A stretch of 64,000 bases of DNA from an uncultured Lachnospiraceae bacterium (GCA_947243855.1 CAMXIK010000017.1:21143-85142), one strand, 5' to 3'; positions 52,562-62,069 are shown, numbered from the stretch's first letter. Notes: generated by a model from the letters alone, not told the origin. Numbers and translations are program-made.

Positions 52562-53239
52562 ATGAAAAAAAGGAACGGGGCGGCATTTTTGCTCATAGCT
52601 GCCGTCTTGCTGACAGCCTGCGGCGCCGCCAAAGAGACGGTGACGACGAAAGAGATCGTGGCGCCGGAATTGTCTTCAAAAGATATTTTGGTAAATTCAC
52701 TGGAATACTTATTGGAAGAGCCGGAAGGGGAACAAGCGCAGGCGCTGGAAGAAGAAAGATCTGCGGAAACGGCAGAACAAGAGGAGATAGAGCCGAAGAT
52801 GGAGGCGGTCATCTGCTACGGCAGGGACTGGGGCTCCGATTTGACGCGGGAGACGATACAGGTTTCGGAGATTACGCCGGAGGTATTGCTTAGCGCGTTG
52901 GCGCGGCATAATATCGTGCCGTTGTTTGATACCAGAGCGCTTTCTATGGAAGAGAAGGAGCAGGACGGAAAGAAAGTGCTGTATTTAGACTTGTCCGAAG
53001 CCTTCGGGGAGTATGTGCAGACCATGTCCGAGGAGGCGGAGTGCATCATCGTCGCCTCTGTGGTGAACACTTTTTTGGCAAACTATGACGTGGATGCGGT
53101 ATATCTTACTGTGGAGGGGAAGACGCTTGAAAGCACAAACGCGGTATATTCCGAATATCTTTTTACCTGTACGCCAGTGGAATTGCAGAATCTTTTTATG
53201 ACGGAGGAAGCCGAGGGGCTGGAAGAACCGGAAGAATAG
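52562..53239 (+). CDS. GerMN-domain lipoprotein
   Basis: A 225-residue lipoprotein with lipobox LLTAC (Cys20). An acidic Glu/Ala linker (about 58-82) precedes a GerMN-type domain (about 90-210), recognisable from LDLSEAFGEYV and a conserved run CIIVASVVNTFLANYDVDAVYLTVEG around 160-185 (landmark only). GerM functions in spore formation and germination in Bacillus; other GerMN proteins have unknown envelope roles. GAGGAGG precedes the start. DUF4125 follows at 53264. Confidence 0.82.
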   Translation: MKKRNGAAFLLIAAVLLTACGAAKETVTTKEIVAPELSSKDILVNSLEYLLEEPEGEQAQALEEERSAETAEQEEIEPKMEAVICYGRDWGSDLTRETIQVSEITPEVLLSALARHNIVPLFDTRALSMEEKEQDGKKVLYLDLSEAFGEYVQTMSEEAECIIVASVVNTFLANYDVDAVYLTVEGKTLESTNAVYSEYLFTCTPVELQNLFMTEEAEGLEEPEE

Positions 53240-53263
53240 GAAATGCTGGAAAGGAAGGGTATG

Positions 53264-53893
53264 ATGGCCGAAATCAGCGAGCGGGAACAGTTGATCTTTG
53301 ATGTGGCGCAGATGGAGTGGGAGTTGTTCCAACAGGTTTACAACACCGGAGGCAGGGCGTCCTGTCAGGACGATCCCGATACCTTTTTCAAGATGCGTAT
53401 GAGCCAGTGGATGGTGTATTCGGACGAAGTGCTCAAAAGCTACCGGGAGGACTGCGAGGAGGCTGTGAAGGAAGGGAGAAATCCCATCTTTGAGAAGTAC
53501 GGCAGAATGATGGAGAGTACGTTTCCGGAGGAATACGAGGAAATCAAGTCCCATCTGCCAGATGTGTCCGATAAGAAGGACATTGTGGAGCAGATTGTGA
53601 AGATACATGTGGAGTGGGACGGCGAGGTGGCGAGGCAGTACCCGAATCTGCGAGGGCGCGGCAGGGTTGCGACCACGGCACAGGACGGCGTGATGGCCGG
53701 CTCCTCCATGGAGAGCTACTTAAGAGGCGAGCTTTCTACCTATTCTATGAGGACGCTTGAGATGATCCGCAAGGAAACGGAGGAAGCCAGACAAAGGGGC
53801 GAGAATCTGGTGAAACAGACCATCGCTAACGAGACGGCCTTTTACGGGTATGGGTCGTTGGAGGAGGCGGAAGCCAAATATAGTCAAAAGTGA
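53264..53893 (+). CDS. DUF4125-family protein
   Basis: A 209-residue soluble protein of the DUF4125 family, recognised by the opening ISEREQLIFDVAQMEWELFQ and the central FFKMRMSQWMVYSDEVLKSY. It is helical, with no signal peptide. The function is unknown. In other Clostridia such genes sit beside corrinoid or radical SAM genes, but none is present here. Three ATGs are possible (53243, 53261, 53264); I use the last, with AAGGAAGGG at good distance. It overlaps the convergent gene by 10 bases. Confidence 0.75.
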   Translation: MAEISEREQLIFDVAQMEWELFQQVYNTGGRASCQDDPDTFFKMRMSQWMVYSDEVLKSYREDCEEAVKEGRNPIFEKYGRMMESTFPEEYEEIKSHLPDVSDKKDIVEQIVKIHVEWDGEVARQYPNLRGRGRVATTAQDGVMAGSSMESYLRGELSTYSMRTLEMIRKETEEARQRGENLVKQTIANETAFYGYGSLEEAEAKYSQK

Positions 53894-54588
53894 AGACGTC
53901 TGCGCACTTCGTTGCGCAGGCGTTTTTTGACCAGTATCGTGACGAGCGCAACATCGATGATTGCGCAGACCGTCAGCACCACGGCGGACCAGGTCAGCCG
54001 GAGCGGACTTTGCAGCATACGGCGGATCATCAGTTCTAGGGCCGCGCAGAACAGCGGAATTTCAATAAACAGGCACAGCGCGCCCGAAAGGAGCGAGAAG
54101 GGCACAAGCCTTGCCAGAAAGGTGAAAATTTCCGTGTTCAGGATGACAAGCACCACGATGGGAAGCCCTAACTGCCAGAACCATGCGGTGGAAGGGGTCA
54201 GGTAGGCGATCATATAGAGATATACGGCTACCGCCACGCCGTCGGCTAACAGGGAGAGGGCAGGGGGCATTTTGCGGTAGTACACCATCGGGAAGGTGAA
54301 CACAAACAGGCAGATACAGATACCGATCACCTGCAGGGACCAGAGAGAATGGTCAAACACCAGAAGATTTAATAAAAAGCAAGTGCCGGCGGTGGCCGTC
54401 AGCACCACAGACAGAAGGATGCCAAGATCCTTTCTTTTGACCTCTTCTACCTGCCCCTTGTCCGTGGGGTAAGGGGAGGGGGGCAATTCTTTTCCGGCCT
54501 CTTTTGGATTGATGACCGGGGTATGGCACAGCGGGCACTCCTTAAGGGAGGCTTCCAATTCAACGCCGCAGTTTACACAATATGACAT
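53884..54588 (-). CDS. DUF6320 zinc-ribbon membrane protein
   Basis: A 234-residue protein with an N-terminal zinc ribbon (CVNCG at about 4-8, CPLCH at about 18-22), a cytosolic linker, and about six membrane segments from residue 50 on. It matches the DUF6320 family. The start at 54588 has AAAGGAA upstream. It lies downstream of the condensation-like acyltransferase on the same strand, 31 bases away, and the two are probably co-transcribed. The function is unknown; I infer a membrane partner for that enzyme. Confidence 0.75.
   Translation of the reverse strand: MSYCVNCGVELEASLKECPLCHTPVINPKEAGKELPPSPYPTDKGQVEEVKRKDLGILLSVVLTATAGTCFLLNLLVFDHSLWSLQVIGICICLFVFTFPMVYYRKMPPALSLLADGVAVAVYLYMIAYLTPSTAWFWQLGLPIVVLVILNTEIFTFLARLVPFSLLSGALCLFIEIPLFCAALELMIRRMLQSPLRLTWSAVVLTVCAIIDVALVTILVKKRLRNEVRRRLHF
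53896..53928 (+). terminator. Intrinsic terminator embedded in the convergent gene
   Basis: ACGTCTGCGCA / TGCGCAGGCGT (11 bp with one G-T) and a T6 tail. It terminates the GerMN-DUF4125 transcript but lies within the 3' coding end of the minus-strand DUF6320 gene. Confidence 0.8.
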
Positions 54589-54618
54589 AGTCGGTTCCTT
54601 TCTACAAAAAAACAAGTG

Positions 54619-55950
54619 TTATAAAATGCCGGAGGCACGGTTGCTTTCAATTTTCACATGGATGCCGTCCTGTACCAGCCTGCGGAAGAAGTACCGCTCC
54701 ACATCGCTTTCCACGATACTGCTGGCGAAGTTGACGCTCAGAATATCCTCGAAGCTGATGATGGCACAGTTGGTGCGGGAGGAAAAGGGTTGTCCCATAT
54801 AGATATCGAAACGGTCGATATAGGGTTTCATGTCGTCCGGCACCTTGAGCGCGCCCATGTTTGTGAGACCGGCGGAAGAATTTTTGTCCTGCACCCTTGT
54901 GTAAAAGGTACGCACCACCAGATCTTTCAAAAAAAGAGGCACGATGCGGATCAGAAAATTGTGCTTTGTGGCAGCGTTGGTGGTGATATCGCCGCATAAA
55001 AATTTTTCGTTGATATAATAACGCATGAAATTGTGTACCTGCGTTACAATCTCCTCAAAGGTGTATTCGCCGAGCCTTGGGTCGATGGAGGGATATACCA
55101 TGGTGATGAAGTTGCGCAGGGTCTTTGAAGGAAAGAAACGGCGCAGATTTACGGGCATGGCAATTCGCACAGGCTTATATTTCAGATGAAACTCCGCCCC
55201 CTGCTTTTGCAATAGGGCGTAGAGCAGCACCGCGTTTAAGTATTCTGTGATGGTGGCGCCGTATCCTTTGGCAACTTTCAGAACTTCTGAGACGGACATA
55301 ATGCCGTCTACGATGTTTAAGGTATAAAAAGGTTCCTTGGTGCCGCGCAGGCGGTAGGTTTTTTCCGACGGGCGGGGCGGTTTGACTTTTGCCGTGGCGT
55401 AACGCATATACGCGTCTTCCAGTTCTTCGGGATCTGGGTCCTCATCCAGCTTTAACACAAAGCCGGAGGGCGTAATGCTGTGGCCGAGCAGGCCCAAATA
55501 GACGGCAGTCAAAGTTTGAAGAAGACACATGCCGCCGGTGCCGTCTCCCAGACAGTGGTGAGCCTCCAGAGAGATGCGGCATCCATAATAGTATACCCGG
55601 ATCAGATAACGATTGTTACTTTTAAAATGCATGGGCATACAGGGATTCTTGATATCTTCCTGCACAAAAGGACCGGGTCTGGTGTTTGGTTCCAGATAAC
55701 GCCAGAACAATCCCTTGCGGATCGCCACTTTGTAGGTGGGAAAACGAGGCAGCGTCCGGTCCAGAGCCTGCTGTAAAAGCGCCGGGTCTACAGGGTCTTT
55801 GAGCTTGACGCTGAGACGGTAGACCGAAGAGAAATCCCTTCTTTGCAGGGTGGGATAGACGGTGGCCGATAGGTCCAGCTTGTACCAGACGTCCTTCCTG
55901 CTTTTGCCTGCGGGCTTATTCACTTGTCTTGGAGAACGTTGATTGGGCAT
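54619..55950 (-). CDS. Condensation-superfamily acyltransferase (alcohol acetyltransferase-like)
   Basis: A 443-residue protein of the CoA-dependent acyltransferase/condensation superfamily. The active-site motif HHxxxDG appears as HHCLGDG (about residue 150-156). The N-terminal half contains LPRFPTYKVAIRKGLFWRYL, and the second half the expected DFG-like region replaced by GLTNMGAL. Proteins like this are usually annotated alcohol acetyltransferase, and the acyl donor and acceptor are unknown. It is cytosolic. It is divergent from the esterase at 56085 and upstream of DUF6320. A purine-rich GAGAGGAAAG precedes the start. Confidence 0.75.
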   Translation of the reverse strand: MPNQRSPRQVNKPAGKSRKDVWYKLDLSATVYPTLQRRDFSSVYRLSVKLKDPVDPALLQQALDRTLPRFPTYKVAIRKGLFWRYLEPNTRPGPFVQEDIKNPCMPMHFKSNNRYLIRVYYYGCRISLEAHHCLGDGTGGMCLLQTLTAVYLGLLGHSITPSGFVLKLDEDPDPEELEDAYMRYATAKVKPPRPSEKTYRLRGTKEPFYTLNIVDGIMSVSEVLKVAKGYGATITEYLNAVLLYALLQKQGAEFHLKYKPVRIAMPVNLRRFFPSKTLRNFITMVYPSIDPRLGEYTFEEIVTQVHNFMRYYINEKFLCGDITTNAATKHNFLIRIVPLFLKDLVVRTFYTRVQDKNSSAGLTNMGALKVPDDMKPYIDRFDIYMGQPFSSRTNCAIISFEDILSVNFASSIVESDVERYFFRRLVQDGIHVKIESNRASGIL

Positions 55951-55986
55951 GACAGCGGGGCTTTCCTCTCATTATTTTTCCTATGC

Positions 55987-56017
55987 ATTATAACATAAAT
56001 ATGCGCAAACATTCCAA
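55987..56017 (-). promoter_or_regulatory. Candidate promoter of the acyltransferase gene
   Basis: Minus strand TATAAT (55987-55992, perfect) with TTGGAA (56012-56017) at a long 19-base spacing. The divergent region also has to serve the esterase gene. Confidence 0.4.
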
Positions 56018-56084
56018 TTATTATGGTAAAATATGAGATAATAATGCAAGAGTAGGAAAAAAGTTTATTTTTACGGAGGTTGCT

Positions 56085-57002
56085 ATGGCCAGAGCGGATA
56101 AAAAGAACGCTGGAATGATGAATTTGATTAAGCGCATGCACGGTGTGGTGGAAAATGTGGATATTGAAAAACACCGCCAGTCGCAGGATCATTTCGGCGC
56201 GCTGTTAGGAAACAGCAGGGATGTGATTGTGGAGGATGTGGAGATTGCAGCCGTCGGGGAGGATGGCAGAAGCATTCATGGGGAATGGATTTATGTAAAC
56301 CGCGCCCATATGAAAAAATATATCATACTGTACTGTCACGGCGGCGGTTATTCGACCGGAAGCAGTTTGTATGCGAGGACGCTTACCACGAAGCTGGCGG
56401 CTTCTACGTCTATGGATGTGCTCAGTTTTGATTACAGGCTTGCACCGGAAAATCCTTACCCAGCGGCAGTGCTGGATGCCATGCAGGTCTGGAATTATTT
56501 GATGCTTCTGGGGTATGGCGCAAGGGATATTGTGATAGCGGGGGATTCCGCCGGCGGCAATCTGGCGCTTTCCCTATGTCTGCAGCTAAAGAGTCAAGGA
56601 CGGCTTATGCCCAGAGGCCTTGTATTAATGTCGCCGTGGACGGATCTGACGGCCTCCGGAAAATCCCATACGACGAAGGCGGATGTCGACCCGGTTTTAA
56701 ATGCGGGTTATCTGGAACAGATGATTGAGAACTACGCCGCGGGACAAGAACTGAAAAATCCTTTGATTTCACCGCTGTTTGGGGATTATAAGGGGTTCCC
56801 CCCTACCTATATTCAGGTGGGAAGCAATGAGATTTTACAGGATGATGCGGTGATGCTTTATAAGAAATTCTTGAAGGACGAGGTCTGCGTGAAGATGGAG
56901 ATTTTTAAAGGCATGTGGCATGTGTTCCAGATGTCGCCTTTTAAGACGGCTTATGAGGCTATGGATAAGAATGCGGAATTTATTTACGATATCTGCCGGT
57001 GA
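56085..57002 (+). CDS. Alpha/beta hydrolase, HSL-type esterase
   Basis: A 305-residue carboxylesterase of the bacterial hormone-sensitive-lipase group. The oxyanion motif is CHGGGYSTGSS (about 85-95), and the nucleophile Ser is in IAGDSAGGNLALSL (about 153-166). A downstream Asp (after SNEILQDDAV) and His in GMWHVFQM complete the triad. No signal peptide. GGAGG precedes the start. It is divergent from the condensation-type acyltransferase, suggesting a make-and-break pair acting on the same class of ester; that is inference. It contains a TTATGTAAAC motif at 56291. Confidence 0.85.
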   Translation: MARADKKNAGMMNLIKRMHGVVENVDIEKHRQSQDHFGALLGNSRDVIVEDVEIAAVGEDGRSIHGEWIYVNRAHMKKYIILYCHGGGYSTGSSLYARTLTTKLAASTSMDVLSFDYRLAPENPYPAAVLDAMQVWNYLMLLGYGARDIVIAGDSAGGNLALSLCLQLKSQGRLMPRGLVLMSPWTDLTASGKSHTTKADVDPVLNAGYLEQMIENYAAGQELKNPLISPLFGDYKGFPPTYIQVGSNEILQDDAVMLYKKFLKDEVCVKMEIFKGMWHVFQMSPFKTAYEAMDKNAEFIYDICR

Positions 57003-57012
57003 AAATATTGGA

Positions 57013-57159
57013 TTTTTCAGAGTCCATTCGCAAAACCGCCTCTTCGAGGCTTTCCTTTTGCTCATATATGGCTTCTCGCCATATAGATTTATAACAACAG
57101 CCTATATCATGCAAGCATGGATAGTCTGTTGATTATAAATCTGCATGGACTCTGAAAAA
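57013..57159. other. 147-bp multi-hairpin element closed by a 15-bp stem
   Basis: TTTTTCAGAGTCCAT (57013-57027) pairs perfectly with ATGGACTCTGAAAAA (57145-57159). Inside lie three further hairpins: GCAAAA..GCCTC-TTC-GAGGC..TTTTGC (57030-57061), ATATGGC-TTCTC-GCCATAT (57066-57084), and a long stem from AGATTTATAACAACAG (57085-57100) to CTGTTGATTATAAATCT (57126-57142) with one bulged A and further pairing within. TGAAAATA flanks it at 57000-57007 and 57161-57168. It could be a structured RNA or a miniature inverted-repeat element. It fills most of the gap before dgt. Confidence 0.65.
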
Positions 57160-57247
57160 ATGAAAATAAAAAAAGGATTTCGGCGGTTTAGGGCGAATAA
57201 TAGTAGTGAGGGGATTTGGATTCGGAGTTTTTTAAGAGGAAATTGCC

Positions 57248-58252
57248 ATGAACATACGGGAAAGCTTGGAACAGTGGGAGAAGGAATATCTGAGTCCTTA
57301 CGCCATGCTCAGCATGAACTCCCAAGGGAGGCTTAAGGAGGAAGAGCAGTGCGATATCCGCCCTGTGTTCCAAAGAGACAGGGATCGGATCATACATAGT
57401 AAGTCGTTTCGCCGGCTGAAAGACAAAACGCAGGTATTTTTGACGCCGGAAGGAGACCATTACCGCACGAGACTGACGCATACGCTGGAAGTAAGCCAGA
57501 CGGCCAGAACCATCGCCAAGGCTCTCAAGCTGAATGAGGATCTGGTGGAGGCCATTGCGCTGGGCCATGATCTTGGGCATACGCCTTTTGGACATGCGGG
57601 GGAGCGGGCTCTTGACAGGGTATGTCCTTACGGCTTTAAGCACAATGAGCAGAGCGTGCGGATCGTAGATCTTTGGGAGAAGGACGGGCAGGGCATTAAC
57701 CTGACCATGGAGGTGCGGGACGGCATCTTAAACCATCAGACGACAGGACATCCCGCCACACTGGAGGGGCGCATTGTCCGGCTGGCGGATAAAATCGCTT
57801 ATATCCATCATGATATGGACGACGCGGTGCGGGCTGGGATTTTGAAGGAAGCGGACGTGCCCAAAGAGATTGGGAGCGTGATCGGTTATAGCTGCGGCCA
57901 GCGTTTGGACTGCTTTATCCACGATATTGTGACCAACAGCCGTGACAAAGACGATATTCGTATGTCTCCGAAAGTGGAGGAGGCCATGCGGAAGATGCGG
58001 GAATTTATGTTCCAGCATGTGTACCGGAACCCGATTGCAAAGAGCGAAGAGGGAAAGGCGGAAAAGCTGATTATCATGCTCTACGAGCATTATATGGCCC
58101 ATACGGAGCAGCTGCCCAATTTCCTGTTCCGGCTTTTGGATGCTGGAGAGCCGCTTGAGAGGATTGTGTGCGATTATATCAGCTCCATGACGGACCGCTT
58201 TGCCATCGCGCAGTATGAGAGATTGTTTATCCCGAAGACGTGGCATGGCTGA
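57248..58252 (+). CDS. dgt: Deoxyguanosinetriphosphate triphosphohydrolase-like protein
   Basis: An HD-domain phosphohydrolase of 334 residues that cleaves dNTPs to nucleoside and triphosphate. The metal-binding residues are in RLTHTLEVSQTARTIAKAL (about 74-92) and the HD motif GHDLGHTPFGHAGER (about 103-117). A further Asp lies in RLADKIAYIHHDMDD. AGAGGA precedes the start at 57248. It begins the dgt-dnaG-rpoD run, an arrangement common in Clostridia, and dnaG starts 17 bases after its stop. Confidence 0.9.
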   Translation: MNIRESLEQWEKEYLSPYAMLSMNSQGRLKEEEQCDIRPVFQRDRDRIIHSKSFRRLKDKTQVFLTPEGDHYRTRLTHTLEVSQTARTIAKALKLNEDLVEAIALGHDLGHTPFGHAGERALDRVCPYGFKHNEQSVRIVDLWEKDGQGINLTMEVRDGILNHQTTGHPATLEGRIVRLADKIAYIHHDMDDAVRAGILKEADVPKEIGSVIGYSCGQRLDCFIHDIVTNSRDKDDIRMSPKVEEAMRKMREFMFQHVYRNPIAKSEEGKAEKLIIMLYEHYMAHTEQLPNFLFRLLDAGEPLERIVCDYISSMTDRFAIAQYERLFIPKTWHG

Positions 58253-58268
58253 TGTGAGAAAGGATAAC

Positions 58269-60047
58269 ATGCGTTATTCAGAGGAATTGATCGAGGAGAT
58301 CAGAACGAAAAACGATATTGTGGAAGTGATTTCCGGTTATGTGCGCATGCAGAGAAAGGGGAGCAGTTATTTTGGGCTGTGTCCGTTCCATAATGAGAAA
58401 TCTCCCTCTTTTTCCGTTTCACCGGGCAAGCAGATGTACTATTGCTTCGGCTGCGGGGCCGGCGGCAATGTGATCACTTTCCTGATGGAATATGAAAACG
58501 CCACCTTTCAGGAGGCGGTCAAGATGCTGGCGGACCGGGCCGGGGTGGCGCTCCCAGAGATAGAATATACCGAGGAGATGCGCCGCAAAGAGAGCAGGCG
58601 CGCCAGACTCCTTGAAGTCAATAAGGAAGCGGCCAAATACTATTACTGTCTGCTGCGTTCTCCCAGAGGGCGGACGGGATACCGCTATTTGTCCGGCAGG
58701 GAGCTTACGGAAGAGACGATGAAGAAGTTCGGGCTTGGCTACGCGGACGGTTCCGGCTCCGATCTGACGGCTTATCTGCGGTCGAAGGGCTATGCGGACG
58801 AGCTGATCGCGGAGGCCGGACTTACCGGGTTTGACGAAAAACGGGGCGTTCACGATAAATTCTGGAACCGGGTGATGTTTCCGATTCAGGACGGGAATCA
58901 TAGGGTGATCGGTTTTGGCGGCCGCGTGATGGGGGACGCCAAGCCGAAGTATCTAAACTCGCCGGAGACCCCTGTTTTTGACAAAAGCCGGAACCTTTAC
59001 GGTTTGAATTTTGCAAGGACCTCCCGGACTGGAAATATGCTTCTTTGCGAGGGCTATATGGATGTGATCGCCTTGCATCAGGCTGGTTTCGGGCAGGCGG
59101 TGGCTTCGCTGGGAACAGCCTTTACCATGGGGCAGGCGGGCATTTTAAAGCGTTTTGCCGAGGAGGTGCTTTTGGCCTATGACAGCGACGGCGCGGGCAC
59201 AAACGCCGCCCTGCGGGCAATCGGTATTTTAAAAGAAGCGGGACTGCGGGGCAGGGTCATCGATATGTCGCCTTACAAGGACCCCGATGAATTTATCAAG
59301 AATCTGGGCGCGGACGCTTTTCAGGAGCGGATTGATCAGGCCCAGAACAGTTTTTTCTTTGAACTAAAGATTCTGGAGCGGAACTATCATATGGAAGATC
59401 CCGAATCGAAGACCGCTTTTCACCGGGAGATTGCCAAGAAGCTCTGTGGCTTTGAGGAAGAGGTGGAACGGGAAAATTATATCGAGTCGGTGGCCGAACG
59501 GTATCATATCGGTTATGAGAATCTGCGCAAGCTTGTGAGCGGCTACGCGGCCCGCACGGGCTTAGTGAAGCCGGTGGAGCGGCCGAAGCCAACGACGGCG
59601 GGGAAACCCACGAAGGAGGATCACGTCAAAAAATCGCAGCGCATTCTCCTCACATGGCTGTCGGAGGAGCCGGAGATTTATCCGAAGATACAGGGGTATA
59701 TTTCGTCGGCCGATTTTACGCTGGAACTGTACAGACAGGTGGCGGACAAGCTGTTTGCGGGATTGGAACAGGGAAACTTTTCGCCGGCCTCTATCGTCAG
59801 CGCATTTGAGGAAGAGGAGGAGCAGCGTGAAGTAGCCGCGATCTTTAACACAAAACTGGAGAGTCTCAACACAAAGCAGGAGAAGGAGAAGGCATTCCAC
59901 GACGTGCTGGTGGCGGTAAAAGAGAACAGTTTCCAGTATTATTCGGCCAGAATGGGATCGGATATGGAGGCGTTAAATCAGGTAATATCAGGTAAAAAGG
60001 CGTTGGAGGAACTTAAGAAAGCGCATATTTCCCTAGGATCAGGGTAA
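58269..60047 (+). CDS. dnaG: DNA primase
   Basis: Synthesises RNA primers at the replication fork. It is 592 residues from the ATG at 58269 ([12 protein letters not shown]), with AAAGGA upstream; a longer in-frame start is less likely. The N-terminal zinc domain has CPFH (38-41) and CFGC (59-62). The Toprim core contains [14 protein letters not shown] (around 260-273) and DSDGAG. The C-terminal helicase-interaction domain is shorter and more divergent, as usual. rpoD follows 77 bases later. Confidence 0.95.
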   Translation: MRYSEELIEEIRTKNDIVEVISGYVRMQRKGSSYFGLCPFHNEKSPSFSVSPGKQMYYCFGCGAGGNVITFLMEYENATFQEAVKMLADRAGVALPEIEYTEEMRRKESRRARLLEVNKEAAKYYYCLLRSPRGRTGYRYLSGRELTEETMKKFGLGYADGSGSDLTAYLRSKGYADELIAEAGLTGFDEKRGVHDKFWNRVMFPIQDGNHRVIGFGGRVMGDAKPKYLNSPETPVFDKSRNLYGLNFARTSRTGNMLLCEGYMDVIALHQAGFGQAVASLGTAFTMGQAGILKRFAEEVLLAYDSDGAGTNAALRAIGILKEAGLRGRVIDMSPYKDPDEFIKNLGADAFQERIDQAQNSFFFELKILERNYHMEDPESKTAFHREIAKKLCGFEEEVERENYIESVAERYHIGYENLRKLVSGYAARTGLVKPVERPKPTTAGKPTKEDHVKKSQRILLTWLSEEPEIYPKIQGYISSADFTLELYRQVADKLFAGLEQGNFSPASIVSAFEEEEEQREVAAIFNTKLESLNTKQEKEKAFHDVLVAVKENSFQYYSARMGSDMEALNQVISGKKALEELKKAHISLGSG

Positions 60048-60123
60048 GCTAATCGAAAAAAGGTACGTTTACAATCGGACAGAGGTTAAAAAGAGGTTAA
60101 ACATAGGAAGGATGGAGCAATTC

Positions 60124-61236
60124 ATGGATGAAAATGTACAGGCAAAGTTTGAGGAGCGTTTAAAAGACCTTCTGGCTATTGCTAAGAAGAAGAAAAATGT
60201 TCTGGAATACCAAGAGATCAACGATTTCTTTGCGGATCTTTCTCTGGAAGAGGAGCAGTTTGATAAAATTTTAGAGACGCTGGAGCAAAATAATGTGGAT
60301 GTCCTGCGTATCACAGAGGAAGACGACGTAGATGATGAAGAGATCATTTTGACGGAAGAGGACGAGGTGGACGTGGAGGATATCGACCTCTCCGTGCCGG
60401 ACGGTATCAGCATCGAGGACCCTGTCAGAATGTATTTAAAGGAAATTGGCAAGGTGCCGCTTCTTTCCGCCGAAGAGGAAATTGAACTGGCAAAGAAGAT
60501 GGAGATGGGCGATCTGGAGGCAAAACAGCGTCTGGCGGAGGCCAATCTCAGACTCGTGGTCAGCATTGCAAAGCGTTACGTGGGGCGCGGTATGCTCTTT
60601 CTTGACCTGATTCAGGAGGGAAACCTTGGTCTGATCAAAGCAGTGGAAAAATTCGATTACCGGAAAGGATACAAGTTTTCTACCTACGCGACATGGTGGA
60701 TTAGGCAGGCTATTACCAGAGCCATTGCCGATCAGGCAAGAACCATCCGTATTCCCGTGCATATGGTTGAGACCATCAATAAGCTGATCCGGGTGAGCAG
60801 ACAGCTTCTACAGGAGCTTGGAAGGGAGCCAATTCCGGAAGAGATCGCGGAGCAAATGAACATGCCCGTGGAACGGGTGAGAGAGATTTTGAAAATTTCC
60901 CAAGAGCCGGTTTCTCTGGAAACGCCGATCGGTGAAGAAGAAGACAGCCATTTGGGAGATTTTATTCAGGACGACAATGTACCGGTGCCGGCGGACGCTG
61001 CGGCTTTTACCCTATTGAAGGAGCAGCTTGTGGAGGTGCTTGGCACGTTAACGGAGCGGGAGCAGAAGGTACTGCGCCTGCGTTTCGGTCTGGACGATGG
61101 AAGGGCCAGAACCCTTGAGGAAGTGGGCAAGGAATTTAACGTGACCCGTGAGCGTATCAGACAGATCGAAGCCAAGGCTTTAAGGAAGCTCCGCCATCCA
61201 AGCAGAAGCCGGAAATTAAAGGATTATCTGGACTGA
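60124..61236 (+). CDS. rpoD: RNA polymerase primary sigma factor
   Basis: The housekeeping sigma factor, 370 residues. It has a short region 1.1 followed by an acidic segment (about 65-90). Region 1.2 begins near [17 protein letters not shown], region 2 is [20 protein letters not shown] and following, and region 4.2 is [21 protein letters not shown] start at ATG 60124 because GGAG is 6 bases upstream and the family begins MDENV; an ATG at 60112 lies too close to AGGAAGG. The stop overlaps the trmK start (TGATG). Confidence 0.95.
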   Translation: MDENVQAKFEERLKDLLAIAKKKKNVLEYQEINDFFADLSLEEEQFDKILETLEQNNVDVLRITEEDDVDDEEIILTEEDEVDVEDIDLSVPDGISIEDPVRMYLKEIGKVPLLSAEEEIELAKKMEMGDLEAKQRLAEANLRLVVSIAKRYVGRGMLFLDLIQEGNLGLIKAVEKFDYRKGYKFSTYATWWIRQAITRAIADQARTIRIPVHMVETINKLIRVSRQLLQELGREPIPEEIAEQMNMPVERVREILKISQEPVSLETPIGEEEDSHLGDFIQDDNVPVPADAAAFTLLKEQLVEVLGTLTEREQKVLRLRFGLDDGRARTLEEVGKEFNVTRERIRQIEAKALRKLRHPSRSRKLKDYLD

Positions 61237-61994
61237 TGCGGCCTGTGGCGTTGTCCGAAAGACTGCGGACCGTGGCTTGTATGGTGACGGCGGGAAATGC
61301 GGTCTGCGACGTGGGATGCGATCACGGTTTTGTGCCGATTTATCTTGTGCAGCAGGGGATCAGCCCGAAGGTGATTGCCATGGATTTACGGGAAGGGCCT
61401 CTTTGTGCGGCGAGAGAGCACGTGGCGGCTTATGGTTTGGAAGAGAAGATCGGGACCCGCTTGTCGGATGGTTTACATAATTATAATAAAGGAGAGGCAC
61501 AAACCCTGATCTGCGCCGGCATGGGCGGCGGTCTGATGATGCGTATTCTGGCCGAAGACATGGAAAAAACGGCGTCTTTTCGGGAACTGATATTGCAGCC
61601 CCAGTCTGAAATCGAGAAATTCCGCCGTTTCCTGCGGGAGAGCGGTTATCGGATTCTGGATGAGGAGATGGTGGAGGAAGACGGGAAATATTATCAGGCG
61701 ATACGGGCGGCAGGCGGCGGAAAGCTGCGCACGGAGGATACGCCGCCGGATGGGAATGTGTGCGTCGATGCGCCGATTGATGAGTTATGTAAACTTAAAG
61801 ACCGTTACGGGCCTGTTCTATTACAAAAGAAAACACCCGTTTTTTTATCATTTCTAGATCGGGAGGCTGCTCTTTACGAAGAAATTCTCAGTCATCTGCG
61901 CGGGCAGGGGCTGTCGGAGGAAAAGAGGAGAGACAGATACGCGCAGGTAGAGGCTTTGCTTGCGGATAACAGGCGGGCGCGGGAGCTGGTATGA
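61236..61994 (+). CDS. trmK: tRNA (adenine(22)-N1)-methyltransferase
   Basis: A 252-residue class I methyltransferase that methylates A22 of tRNA in Gram-positive bacteria. The SAM motif is VCDVGCDHGFVPIYL (about 23-37), and the catalytic-loop-like ICAGMGGGLMMRIL spans about 90-103. A helical C-terminal domain follows (about 165-250). Translation is coupled to rpoD by an overlapping ATG. The Nif3-type gene that often follows trmK is absent here. It holds two TTATGTAAAC-type motifs (61472 and 61785). Confidence 0.9.
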   Translation: MRPVALSERLRTVACMVTAGNAVCDVGCDHGFVPIYLVQQGISPKVIAMDLREGPLCAAREHVAAYGLEEKIGTRLSDGLHNYNKGEAQTLICAGMGGGLMMRILAEDMEKTASFRELILQPQSEIEKFRRFLRESGYRILDEEMVEEDGKYYQAIRAAGGGKLRTEDTPPDGNVCVDAPIDELCKLKDRYGPVLLQKKTPVFLSFLDREAALYEEILSHLRGQGLSEEKRRDRYAQVEALLADNRRARELV

Positions 61995-62069
61995 CGGTAA
62001 GAAAAGAAGGTTTACATAATATTACAACATCTAACAAAAGAAAAATACGGATAAAGGAGGGGAAGGGCT

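Larger units (their letters stand above)
1046..62019. repeat. Dispersed 10-mer TTATGTAAAC, ten copies
   Basis: Exact copies start at 1046, 9503, 10385, 11823, 20571, 56291 and 61785 on the plus strand, and at 21637, 61472 and 62010 as GTTTACATAA. About 0.1 copy is expected in 64 kb by chance. The base after the motif is always a pyrimidine, and the base before is a purine in nine of ten. Nine copies are inside genes, in different frames and orientations, and one is intergenic. Confidence 0.7.
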
